In this document: positions 25,868-33,403 of the stretch, one piece after another | Numbering within the stretch: position 1 is the stretch's first letter | Layout of the letters: each line of letters starts with the position of its first letter | DNA from: JAGAJR01 sp048463395 | Lineage (GTDB): Bacteria > Pseudomonadota > Alphaproteobacteria > RF32 > CAG-239 | Assembly (NCBI GenBank): GCA_048463395.1 | Contig: DBFWPL010000008.1 | Location: 68,487-132,486, forward strand | Direction: 5' to 3' | DNA: 64,000 nt | The notes under the pieces: generated by a model | Told to the model about the DNA's origin: nothing | Databases searched by the model: none | What the model saw: only the letters and a program-made list of their open reading frames with translations | Program-made: the position numbers and the translations under genes

Positions 25868-27640
25868 ATGCAAAAATATCGCACACATACTTGCGGAGAG
25901 CTTCGTGCCTCCGATATCGGCCAAGAAATCAAGCTTGCCGGATGGATTCATCGTAAACGTAATTTGGGAAATCTTTGCTTTGTGGATTTGCGAGATCATT
26001 ACGGTATTACACAATGTGTTGTCGATAGCAGTTCAGATTTGTTTGAAAAAATTGAGGCTTTGCGTCCGGAATCGGTTGTCGGTTTTACGGGAAAAGTTAT
26101 TGCCCGAGAGAGTGTTAATAAAAATATGCCGACGGGAGACATCGAAATTAAGGTTTCGGCAATTGAGGTATATTCCGAAGCCGATGTTCTGCCGTTCCAA
26201 GTTGCCATTGAGGACGATGCTCCGGAAGAAATGCGTTTGAAATATCGTTTTCTGGACTTGAGAAAAGACCGTATTCATAAAAATATTTTACTCCGCTCAA
26301 AAGTTATTCAGCGTTCCCGCGAATTGATGAGGGAGCAGGGCTTTACCGAGTATCAGACTCCGATTTTGACGGCGTCTTCTCCGGAAGGGGCTCGCGACTT
26401 TTTGGTGCCGTCCCGTATTAATCCCGGAAAATTTTATGCCTTGCCGCAGGCTCCGCAGCAGTTTAAACAATTGCTGATGGTTTCCGGTTTTGACCGTTAT
26501 TTCCAGATTGCTCCGTGTTTCCGAGATGAAGATCCTCGTGCCGACCGCAGTCCGGGCGAGTTTTATCAGATGGATATGGAGATGAGTTTTGCCACTCAGG
26601 AAGATGTGTTTGCCGTTATTGAACATACGCTGGGCGGTATTTTTAACGAGTTTGCAAACGGTAAGACGGTCGATCAGGCTCCTTATCGTCATATTCCGTT
26701 CAGAGAGGCCATGCTGAAATATGGTTCGGATAAACCGGATTTGAGAAATCCACTGGTTATGCAAGATGTTACAGACTTCTTCGGTGAATCCGGCTTTAGC
26801 GTTTATGATACCATGGTTAAAGAAGGCAAGATGATTAAAGGTATGGTAGTTGAAGGTATTGCCGATAAGCCTCGTTCATTCTTTGACAAGCTGGATGCTT
26901 GTGCGAAAGAGGAAGGTATGGGCGGTATTGCTTATGTTGCTTTTGCCGTTGCCGGTGTCAAAGGTATTGCGAAGTTGTTGAGTGAGGCCAAATTAGCCGA
27001 ATTAAAATCTAAGTACGGTGTCAAAGACGGAGATGCCATTTTGTTTATGGCAGGTAAAGGCGTTAAATTTGACAAGTTTACCGGCCGTCTGCGTAACAAA
27101 GTGGGCGAAGAGCTTGGTTTGTTTGATGAAAATTCTTTCAGAATGTGTTGGGTTGTGGATTTTCCGTTCTATGAAGAGAATGAGGAAACCGGGGCCGTAG
27201 AGTTTTCGCATAATCCGTTCTCTATGCCGCAGGGTGGTATGGATGCTTTAATGAATAAAAATCCGCTGGATATTCTTGCTTACCAATATGACTTTGTTTG
27301 TAATGGTGTGGAACTGCTTTCCGGAGCGGTGCGTAACCATAAGCCGGAAATTATGTATAAGGCTTTTGAAATTGCCGGTTATGACCACAGTGTTGTTGAC
27401 AATAAGTTCGGCGGAATGATCAGTGCTTTTAAATTCGGAGCTCCTCCACACGCCGGTTCGGCTTATGGGGTTGATCGTTTGGTTATGCTTTTGTTGGATG
27501 AGCCGATTATTCGGGATGTTATTTTATTTCCGTTGAACGGAAAGGCTCAGGATTTGATGATGCAGGCTCCGAATTTTGTTACGCAGCAACAACTGGATGA
27601 ACTGCATATTAAAACTGTTCCGGTCGAAGATAAGAAATAA
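25868..27640 (+). CDS. aspS: Aspartyl-tRNA synthetase
   Basis: 590 residues from the ATG at 25868 (AAGAGG at 25857-25862, five bases upstream); an ATG at 25850 adds six residues foreign to the family, which begins like YRTHTCGELR. Anticodon-binding OB fold at residues 1-105, class II motif 2 as FRDEDPRADRSPGEF, the bacterial GAD insert (about 290-410) and motif 3 GVDRLVML. Many alphaproteobacterial AspRS also charge tRNA-Asn, which gatCAB then corrects; I cannot tell from the sequence. Confidence 0.96.
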   Translation: MQKYRTHTCGELRASDIGQEIKLAGWIHRKRNLGNLCFVDLRDHYGITQCVVDSSSDLFEKIEALRPESVVGFTGKVIARESVNKNMPTGDIEIKVSAIEVYSEADVLPFQVAIEDDAPEEMRLKYRFLDLRKDRIHKNILLRSKVIQRSRELMREQGFTEYQTPILTASSPEGARDFLVPSRINPGKFYALPQAPQQFKQLLMVSGFDRYFQIAPCFRDEDPRADRSPGEFYQMDMEMSFATQEDVFAVIEHTLGGIFNEFANGKTVDQAPYRHIPFREAMLKYGSDKPDLRNPLVMQDVTDFFGESGFSVYDTMVKEGKMIKGMVVEGIADKPRSFFDKLDACAKEEGMGGIAYVAFAVAGVKGIAKLLSEAKLAELKSKYGVKDGDAILFMAGKGVKFDKFTGRLRNKVGEELGLFDENSFRMCWVVDFPFYEENEETGAVEFSHNPFSMPQGGMDALMNKNPLDILAYQYDFVCNGVELLSGAVRNHKPEIMYKAFEIAGYDHSVVDNKFGGMISAFKFGAPPHAGSAYGVDRLVMLLLDEPIIRDVILFPLNGKAQDLMMQAPNFVTQQQLDELHIKTVPVEDKK

Positions 27641-27650
27641 TTGTGAAAAG

Positions 27651-27682
27651 AACGCTCTTGAGATTTTCGGGGCGTTTTTTTT
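27651..27682 (+). terminator. Terminator after aspS
   Basis: AACGCTC pairs with GGGCGTT (one T-G pair) and is followed by eight T. Confidence 0.7.
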
Positions 27683-27702
27683 GTTGTTAGTAAAAAAAAC
27701 AG

Positions 27703-27731
27703 TTGATTTTTTATTTAAATCGTCCTACATA
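27703..27731 (+). promoter_or_regulatory. Promoter of tRNA-Gln
   Basis: TTGATT (27703-27708), 17-base spacer, TACATA (27726-27731), placed about 19 bases before the tRNA. Confidence 0.6.
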
Positions 27732-27749
27732 GATAGCGAAGTTGCTTAT

Positions 27750-27823
27750 TGCTTCATCGTCTAATGGTAGGACAGCGGACTCTGACTCCGTTAATCTTGG
27801 TTCGAATCCAGGTGAAGCAGCCA
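27750..27823 (+). tRNA. tRNA-Gln (anticodon CTG), CCA encoded
   Basis: 74 bases fold as a tRNA: acceptor TGCTTCA with TGAAGCA, anticodon arm GCGGA-CTCTGAC-TCCGT, so the anticodon is CTG, and T arm CTTGG-TTCGAAT-CCAGG. CCA is encoded. It has its own promoter and terminator and so is a single-gene unit. Confidence 0.95.
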
Positions 27824-27824
27824 T

Positions 27825-27857
27825 AAAAAATACCACCCCGTGCGGGTGGTATTTTTT
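27825..27857 (+). terminator. Terminator after tRNA-Gln
   Basis: TACCACCC pairs with GGGTGGTA around CGTGC, flanked by A6 and T6; usable on both strands. Confidence 0.9.
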
Positions 27858-27898
27858 ATGGGTGAAGTTCGGATGAGGACCCGTTTGCGGGAGTACCC

Positions 27899-27916
27899 AA
27901 TCTAGGTGAAGCAGCC
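27899..27916 (+). repeat. Duplicated 3' end of tRNA-Gln
   Basis: AATCTAGGTGAAGCAGCC matches the last part of the tRNA-Gln gene (27806-27823, ending CAGCC) with one mismatch, 93 bases further on. The bases before it do not fold as a tRNA. It resembles an att-site scar left by an element that used the tRNA 3' end. The rest of the gap 27917-28039 holds a weak hairpin followed by T7 and nothing else I can identify. Confidence 0.55.
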
Positions 27917-28039
27917 GCTAAAAAAGACATCACTTGATATGGTGTTTTTTTGTTTTATATTTAAAGTTAATGTTAATAATTTGATTTTATAATTAAACAG
28001 TTGATTTATGTTAATTAAGCAAAGGTTTTATTTTAAACG

Positions 28040-29362
28040 ATGATGTATGCGGTTTATTTGGGATTGGTTTTGTTGTTAGTTTTTGCCAATGCCTTTTTTG
28101 TGGTTTCGGAATTTGCAATTGTAAAAATCAGACGAACAAAGTTGGAAGAGCTGGCTCATTCCGGGAAAAAACAAGCTAAAATCGCTCTGAAAATTACGGA
28201 TAAGTTAAATACATATTTGAGTGCCATTCAATTAGGAATTACTTTGGCTTCTCTAGGGTTGGGATGGATTGGCGAACCGGCAGTTTCCCGTCTTTTGGAA
28301 TTGTGGTTCGGAGGTTTCTTCAACGGAAACACGATTTTGCTGCATACGGTTAGTTTTGGTGCCGCATTTGCTTTTATTACTTTATTGCATGTTGTTTTAG
28401 GCGAATTGGTTCCGAAGTCTTTGGCAATTCAGCATACGGAGAAATATGTTTTGAGTGTTGCCCGCCCGCTGTATTTGTTCAATAAAATTTTTGCTCCGTT
28501 TATTTGGGTATTTGACCATGTAACCAATGCGGTTTTGCATATCATGGGAACACGGATGACTAATGAAAATGAGGATGTTCATTCGGAAGAGGAAATCAAG
28601 CTGATTATTAATGCTTCTCAAAAAGACGGTGTGATTGATGATACCGAAGGGGAAATTATTCAAAATGCAATGGAGTTTTCCGAAATTTATGCTCATGAAA
28701 TCATGATTCCGCGTCAGGATATTAAGTGTATTTATTTGGGAGATGGGTTTGAGCGGGTTATGGAAACGGTTAAAAGTAATAATCATACACGTTTCCCTTT
28801 GTGTAAAAAGGACAAGGACAATATTGTCGGTATGATTCATATTCGTGATTTGCTGGAGCATCAGGAACATCTGCATGATAAAGACATCTTAAGCAAAATC
28901 TCTCGAAAAATTCTTTTTGTGCCTGAAAATAAGTCAATTTCTGATATTTTGCATGAGATGATGGCAAAGAGAATTCATTTGGCGATTGTGGTTGACGAAT
29001 ATGGCGGAACGGCAGGAATGTTGTCAATGGAAGATATTCTTGAAGAACTTGTCGGAGACATTATGGATGAGCATGATGACGATGAAGAAGAGCCTTTGGA
29101 AGTTATCAGTGAGGACACATGTATTTTTGACGGGACGTATCTGGTGGAAGATGCTTATGATTGTTTGGGACTTCCGGCGATTGAATGTGAAGAAAGCACT
29201 ATCGGCGGATATGTTTTCGGTCTTTTAGGAAGAGAACCTTTGGTCGGTGATAAGGTAAACGATGAATATTGTGACTTTGAAGTTATGGAGGTCGATAATA
29301 TGCGGATTATCAAAGTTAAGGTCAAAGCCAAGAAGTTTGAAACCGATGAAGACGAGGAATAA
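28040..29362 (+). CDS. CorC/HlyC-type (DUF21-CBS) membrane protein
   Basis: 440 residues. An N-terminal DUF21 domain with about four membrane helices (MMYAVYLGLVLLLVFANAFF, then FAFITLLHVVLGELVPKSLA) is followed by two CBS domains (about 215-335, with GMIHIRDLLEH and LAIVVDEYGGTAGML) and a C-terminal CorC_HlyC domain with IGGYVFGLLGREP. Family members are linked to magnesium or cobalt efflux; haemolysin names in databases are historical. It is a single gene followed by a terminator. Confidence 0.9.
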   Translation: MMYAVYLGLVLLLVFANAFFVVSEFAIVKIRRTKLEELAHSGKKQAKIALKITDKLNTYLSAIQLGITLASLGLGWIGEPAVSRLLELWFGGFFNGNTILLHTVSFGAAFAFITLLHVVLGELVPKSLAIQHTEKYVLSVARPLYLFNKIFAPFIWVFDHVTNAVLHIMGTRMTNENEDVHSEEEIKLIINASQKDGVIDDTEGEIIQNAMEFSEIYAHEIMIPRQDIKCIYLGDGFERVMETVKSNNHTRFPLCKKDKDNIVGMIHIRDLLEHQEHLHDKDILSKISRKILFVPENKSISDILHEMMAKRIHLAIVVDEYGGTAGMLSMEDILEELVGDIMDEHDDDEEEPLEVISEDTCIFDGTYLVEDAYDCLGLPAIECEESTIGGYVFGLLGREPLVGDKVNDEYCDFEVMEVDNMRIIKVKVKAKKFETDEDEE

Positions 29363-29363
29363 G

Positions 29364-29393
29364 AAAAAAACCTCCACAAGGGAGGTTTTTTTT
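29364..29393 (+). terminator. Rho-independent terminator
   Basis: AAACCTCC pairs with GGAGGTTT around ACAAG, followed by a T-run. Confidence 0.88.
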
Positions 29394-29394
29394 A

Positions 29395-29450
29395 TGGCAC
29401 CGACAGAAGTGAGAGCCTCGTTTTTGCTCGTAGGGGTTTCGTTGTCGGTG
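29395..29450 (-). other. CCA-ended tRNA-like stem, degenerate tRNA fragment?
   Basis: Read on the minus strand, CACCGACA (29450-29443) pairs perfectly with TGTCGGTG (29405-29398), and CCA follows at once (29397-29395). The pair ACCGACA/TGTCGGT differs from the acceptor stem of tRNA-Thr (30879-30954) at only one base pair. The 55-base length and lack of a TTCGA loop rule out a normal tRNA. It may be a remnant of tRNA-Thr or an attachment scar. It borders the AT-rich barstar insert. Confidence 0.4.
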
Positions 29451-29500
29451 ATGGATTAGCCAAAAGCAATAAATATTCATTATAAGCCTTAGGAAATAGT

Positions 29501-30238
29501 ATGTTAAAAGACGAAGATAATTACACATTGGAAGAAAGTATACTTGTAAAAGCATCCGATTTAAAAAATGATGCTGTCGGATTAATGTATCTTATGCCTA
29601 ACTCGTATCAATATGTTTTTACGCCAAATCAAAAAGAATTGTTACAATACACTTGTCGGGGAATAAAGCTTTTGCTTGCAGTGGGAGCTGTTCCTGTAAT
29701 CAGTGTCAAAAATTCGCCTTTTGATTGGGAACCAACTTTGAAATATGGAACCAAGAGAGATGAAATTGCAAACAATATCATAAAAGAATTTGAATTTTCT
29801 AAAAAAACATATCCTGACGGAGGAGATGTTTGGTTTGCGATACCGGCTGTTTACACCTATACAAATAATACAAGCTTTCAACAACCTTATTTGCAACTGT
29901 TGAGAAACAAATCAGAACAAACTTTAGAAGAATTAACAATTGAAATACTTGAAACTTTATTAAGCTCTTCAATATCGCTTACTGATATTTTATCCCAAGA
30001 TAATGAAATATTTACTTATAATGTTAAAGCTCAAGAAAAATATGTTACCCATATTCTTACTGCTATTCTTCAATTAGCAAGTACAGTAAAAGAGGATAAC
30101 GGGAAATTGATTCAAGACGAATCTTGGGGGCGGACAGCTAAACAAAAAATCGAAAATATAATAACCCAATGGCAGCACTCTCAAAAAATACCCAATGTAA
30201 TATTTGCTTTACCTAAATTTATAACCAAGCAGAAATAA
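29501..30238 (+). CDS. Hypothetical protein in AT-rich insert
   Basis: 245 residues, soluble, without a signal peptide. AGGA precedes the ATG at proper spacing. I recognise no family; visible features are a hydrophobic strand LLLAVGAVPVISV, a segment DVWFAIPAVYTYTNN and a helical C-terminal half. The base composition is distinctly more AT-rich than the genes on either side. It is 17 bases upstream of a barstar-like gene and probably forms an operon with it. It has no visible nuclease motif, so calling it the matching toxin is not justified. Confidence 0.6.
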   Translation: MLKDEDNYTLEESILVKASDLKNDAVGLMYLMPNSYQYVFTPNQKELLQYTCRGIKLLLAVGAVPVISVKNSPFDWEPTLKYGTKRDEIANNIIKEFEFSKKTYPDGGDVWFAIPAVYTYTNNTSFQQPYLQLLRNKSEQTLEELTIEILETLLSSSISLTDILSQDNEIFTYNVKAQEKYVTHILTAILQLASTVKEDNGKLIQDESWGRTAKQKIENIITQWQHSQKIPNVIFALPKFITKQK

Positions 30239-30255
30239 CAAAAACGAGCAGAGAA

Positions 30256-30720
30256 ATGAAAATGCAATATTCAACAAGAATACATTTTGTAGTCAATGAG
30301 AATGATATACCAAGCCTTCCCAACTCAAGGCTAATTAAAATCAACTGTGAAAATATTCATACAACTAATGAATTATTTGAAACATTTTCTAATATCTTAG
30401 AATTCCCCTCTTATTTTGGATGGAATTGGGATGCATTCAATGAATGTTTATGGGATTTGGAATGGATAAAAGATAAATATAATATAAGTAAAGCGGAAAT
30501 TTATATTTTTAATATACAACATTTATTAGACAACGAAAGTATGGAAGAAAAAAGAATCTTTTTTAGTATTATAAATCAGGATTACTCTATTTCTCCTAAT
30601 GATGAACAAGGAAAATTAAATTTTCCTGTAGATATTCAATTATTTTTTAATGATGCAGAAAAAAATAATTTACTCCCGGCACCGGTAACAATGCTTTGGA
30701 ATTCGGAGATAAGAGAATGA
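30256..30720 (+). CDS. Barstar-family protein (ribonuclease inhibitor)
   Basis: 154 residues. The central segment YFGWNWDAFNECLWDLEW is the barstar signature (helix 2, the barnase-contacting region), preceded by a beta strand IKINCENI and a helix. Barstar relatives neutralise secreted RNases of the barnase type or act as immunity proteins in polymorphic toxin systems. No RNase gene is visible nearby, so it could be an orphan immunity gene. The composition is very AT-rich and unlike the neighbours, which suggests acquisition by transfer. Confidence 0.8.
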   Translation: MKMQYSTRIHFVVNENDIPSLPNSRLIKINCENIHTTNELFETFSNILEFPSYFGWNWDAFNECLWDLEWIKDKYNISKAEIYIFNIQHLLDNESMEEKRIFFSIINQDYSISPNDEQGKLNFPVDIQLFFNDAEKNNLLPAPVTMLWNSEIRE

Positions 30721-30851
30721 AAAAATTATTTTGACAGCAATAGTACATTTTATATGCCTTATAAATGTATTGGTTTGACTGTTGTGGAACAAACATTTCT
30801 GAAACTATGCTTCAAGAAATGAGATATGAAACGCTGCTTAGTTAAAATAAA

Positions 30852-30876
30852 AAAACACCCCGTTAGGAGTGTTTTT
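30852..30876. terminator. Weak bidirectional terminator
   Basis: AAAAACAC pairs with GTGTTTTT around an imperfect loop. It follows the barstar gene and lies next to the 3' end of tRNA-Thr. Bases 30721-30851 hold nothing else I can identify. Confidence 0.55.
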
Positions 30877-30878
30877 AA

Positions 30879-30954
30879 TGGTGCCGACACACGGACTCGA
30901 ACCGCGGACCCACTGATTACAAATCAGTAGCTCTACCAACTGAGCTATGTCGGC
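30879..30954 (-). tRNA. tRNA-Thr (anticodon TGT), CCA encoded
   Basis: 76 bases on the minus strand: acceptor GCCGACA with TGTCGGC, D arm with AGCTCAGTTGGTAGAGCT, anticodon arm ACTGA-TTTGTAA-TCAGT giving anticodon TGT, T arm with GGTTCGAGTCC, and encoded CCA. Confidence 0.96.
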
Positions 30955-31039
30955 ATGAATATGTGTGTTTTATAAACGAGCATCTTTTTATTGTCAATAA
31001 GTTTTTGTTATTTTTTATCCAGAAGAGGGTAATGAGTTT

Positions 31040-31068
31040 TTGACAAAAGATTTATTTCTTTTTATTTT
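31040..31068 (+). promoter_or_regulatory. Sigma-70-like promoter for the metallophosphoesterase gene
   Basis: TTGACA (31040-31045), 17-base spacer, TATTTT (31063-31068). Confidence 0.6.
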
Positions 31069-31097
31069 GTAATTGATATTTCAAATTACGGGTAATT

Positions 31098-32090
31098 ATG
31101 TTTATGAAAAAATGTAAGGTACTGTTTATTACGGGATATGGTTTTATTTTCCTTTCTTTACTTTTGGCCGCTATCAGAAGTCATTTAATTTATTTTTTTG
31201 ATGAGGCTGTTGAGCGTAATTATGTTGTTCCTTCAGGTAAAATGTTTGTTCCGGAAAAGGATGCTTTTATCTTTTCGGCTGTCAGTGATACAGGCGGAGA
31301 GAATGGTTCTCTTGAAAAAATTATAAACCAAGCGAGAGGAACAGGTGCAGAATTTATTTTGCATTTGGGGGATTTGGTTCGTTATAAAACTCCCAGTCAT
31401 TTTGATTGGATTGTTTCAGAATTGGAAGGAAAGCTTAAGGGAGTTCCTTTTTATATGATTCCCGGAAATCATGAAATTGAAAATGAAGAAGGGGTTGTTG
31501 ACAAGACTACTTATATGGAAATTTTCGGTCAAACGTATTATTGGTTTAGTTATGGGAGCACATTGTTTATCGGTTTGGACAGTTCTGAGGGAACCCTTGA
31601 TAAAGAGCAACTGCGTTGGCTTAAATTGACTTTGGAAAAAATTCGTCCGTATTTTAAATATTGTGTTATTTATTCTCATGTGCCGCCGACCAGCGGAACA
31701 AAAATTATTGATAAACATTTGCTGCCGAAAACTTCACAAGAATTTGCCTCTTTGATTTCAGAGCATAATGTTTCATTGTTGCTTTTTGGTCATGTGCATT
31801 ATTTTTCCAATGAAACATTTGCCGGAGTGCCGATGTATACTTTGCCGGCGTCCGGTCAGGAATCTCGGGATATGGAAAAGATTAAGCCTGGGTATTTAAT
31901 GATTTCCGTGACTCCGGAGGGGATTCACAGTCATGTTAAATATCTGAGAAAAACGAGAAGTACGGAGCGTTTTGAGGCTTTTTTAAGCCACGCATTGGTT
32001 AAAGATGAAATCAGAGTTATATCTCTCTGGCTGTTTGGGGCAGGAGTTGTTTTGTTGTTATTGGCTTGGTTTATGAAAAAACGCGGTTAA
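31098..32090 (+). CDS. Membrane-anchored metallophosphoesterase
   Basis: 330 residues. An N-terminal membrane helix (residues 8-27) and a C-terminal one (LFGAGVVLLLLAWFM) flank a calcineurin-like phosphoesterase domain: VSDTGG (replacing the common DxH), LHLGDLV, MIPGNHE, YSHVPP and FGHVHYF. These hold the dinuclear metal ligands, although the first motif lacks the His. The active domain should face the periplasm. The substrate cannot be told. It borders the surface-glycan cluster and converges on the gene at 32097. Confidence 0.85.
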   Translation: MFMKKCKVLFITGYGFIFLSLLLAAIRSHLIYFFDEAVERNYVVPSGKMFVPEKDAFIFSAVSDTGGENGSLEKIINQARGTGAEFILHLGDLVRYKTPSHFDWIVSELEGKLKGVPFYMIPGNHEIENEEGVVDKTTYMEIFGQTYYWFSYGSTLFIGLDSSEGTLDKEQLRWLKLTLEKIRPYFKYCVIYSHVPPTSGTKIIDKHLLPKTSQEFASLISEHNVSLLLFGHVHYFSNETFAGVPMYTLPASGQESRDMEKIKPGYLMISVTPEGIHSHVKYLRKTRSTERFEAFLSHALVKDEIRVISLWLFGAGVVLLLLAWFMKKRG

Positions 32091-32096
32091 TGATTT

Positions 32097-33026
32097 TTAC
32101 AAAGATTGAATTTCCTGGATTATCTGTTTGTTAATGTCTTCCGGGGAATCAATATTGGTGTTATATTCGATAACGTCTTTTGAACAAAACGGAAATTTAT
32201 TCAAGTTATACATTGGTTGAATATCTGTGATGGCTGGGTTTGTCGTATAAATAATCCGCAACGGCTTGTTTATCAGACAAAGCAAGTCAATCAGGCCGGA
32301 ACGTAGGGCGATAATCATTTTACAATGAGAGGCGACAAAATACGTTTCCTCAATCGTGAGGATATTATCTCCTTTGGATTTATTTATGAATATCTGATAT
32401 TTTTTATTTTGGGCAGCATTAATTACCGATGACCAAAATGTTTCCGGCAAAGGTGTTAAAGATAATGCTTCATCAGAGATAAATATTAAATTCTTAAGAG
32501 ATAGTCCCATTTTTTCCAGTTTCTTTGTTGCGGATATTTGGGCTTCTTCGGAAATAATCGGGGTGGCATAATTTTGTGTTTGCAGATTTTTTCCTAAGTA
32601 ATTTTGCCAATTCTCAAAGAGGTGTTTTTGGGTTAAATTCATTTGTCCTAAGTCGTGGTTACTGAGAACGAATGAAAAGGTGTGCTTTTTATATTCCGAG
32701 GTTTCCCAAAAGGAGATTTTTTCCTTGCATAGAATTGTGGAAACTTCAGGAGCCAGCATTTTAAAAACGTCCAGATGATATTTTTTTGTTACTACAACCA
32801 TTTCTCCGTTCCACCAATGTTTGTACGTTAGGGCGAAAATAACGGCTTCACCTAAGTTTGACTCGATAATTTTGAAATTTTTCCATTTTTTTGAATCAAC
32901 GCTGGTCAGAACAGCTTCAAAAAAAGGTCTGCTTTTATATATATTTTTAAATTTTCTTTTGAGTTTTTTTCGATATTTTTTTACAGGGATGAAAAGGCAA
33001 AGAAAGTGGAGAAGATGATATTTCAT
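32097..33026 (-). CDS. Putative glycosyltransferase-like protein, glycan cluster
   Basis: 309 residues. The N-terminus has a hydrophobic stretch followed by the basic motif FIPVKKYRKKLKRKF, which recurs in other proteins of this cluster. The C-terminal part (residues 230-265) reads ASHCKMIIALRSGLIDLL, a pattern seen in GT-B folds where the sugar nucleotide is bound. I therefore place it as a GT-B-like transferase with unknown donor. Its start overlaps the stop of the HAD gene (33026), and it ends the minus-strand operon. Confidence 0.55.
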   Translation of the reverse strand: MKYHLLHFLCLFIPVKKYRKKLKRKFKNIYKSRPFFEAVLTSVDSKKWKNFKIIESNLGEAVIFALTYKHWWNGEMVVVTKKYHLDVFKMLAPEVSTILCKEKISFWETSEYKKHTFSFVLSNHDLGQMNLTQKHLFENWQNYLGKNLQTQNYATPIISEEAQISATKKLEKMGLSLKNLIFISDEALSLTPLPETFWSSVINAAQNKKYQIFINKSKGDNILTIEETYFVASHCKMIIALRSGLIDLLCLINKPLRIIYTTNPAITDIQPMYNLNKFPFCSKDVIEYNTNIDSPEDINKQIIQEIQSL

Positions 33027-33403
33027 TATAAATCCTCATCGATTTTGAAAGGGATGTTTAAATGTTCGTCTCTTGCTTTATTAACGGCGTAAGCACAAGT
33101 TAAACCGGATGGCTTGTTGTCATTAATAAGCACCCGCTCGCCCATAGGGGCGTTAAAGATGATGTGGTTGTATCTCAAGCCGTTTTGCTTCATAAAATTT
33201 TCCAAATTTTCTTTTTCGGTGTTTTTTCTGCTGGTTAAGAGGATAATCATGTCTTCCGCAGGAATAGCGGCAAAGAGCTCTTTCACACCGTCTAAAAGTG
33301 TGTCATAACCATCGATTTTGTATCCGTTATGTTTTACTAAAGTACCGTCTACATCAAAAATCCATGTATGGGGAAGTGGAGAAAGTGATAACTTAGCCGG
33401 CAT
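33026..33403 (-). CDS. HAD-family phosphatase (capsule/LPS type)
   Basis: 125 residues from the ATG at 33403 (GAGGAAT upstream), a start inside the last codons of the preceding gene. HAD motif I is FDVDGTLV, motif II is LLTSRKN, and the end of the core has LINDNKPSG with an Asp. The small size with no large cap matches phosphatases of sugar- or amino-alcohol-phosphate precursors in capsule clusters. It is translationally coupled to the nucleotidyltransferase-kinase fusion (11-base overlap), so it probably acts on the same pathway. Confidence 0.75.
   Translation of the reverse strand: MPAKLSLSPLPHTWIFDVDGTLVKHNGYKIDGYDTLLDGVKELFAAIPAEDMIILLTSRKNTEKENLENFMKQNGLRYNHIIFNAPMGERVLINDNKPSGLTCAYAVNKARDEHLNIPFKIDEDL

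Noticed and set aside
29501..30238. RNase toxin partner of the barstar-like protein
   Set aside because: No barnase-like or other nuclease motif is visible, and gene order alone is not enough.
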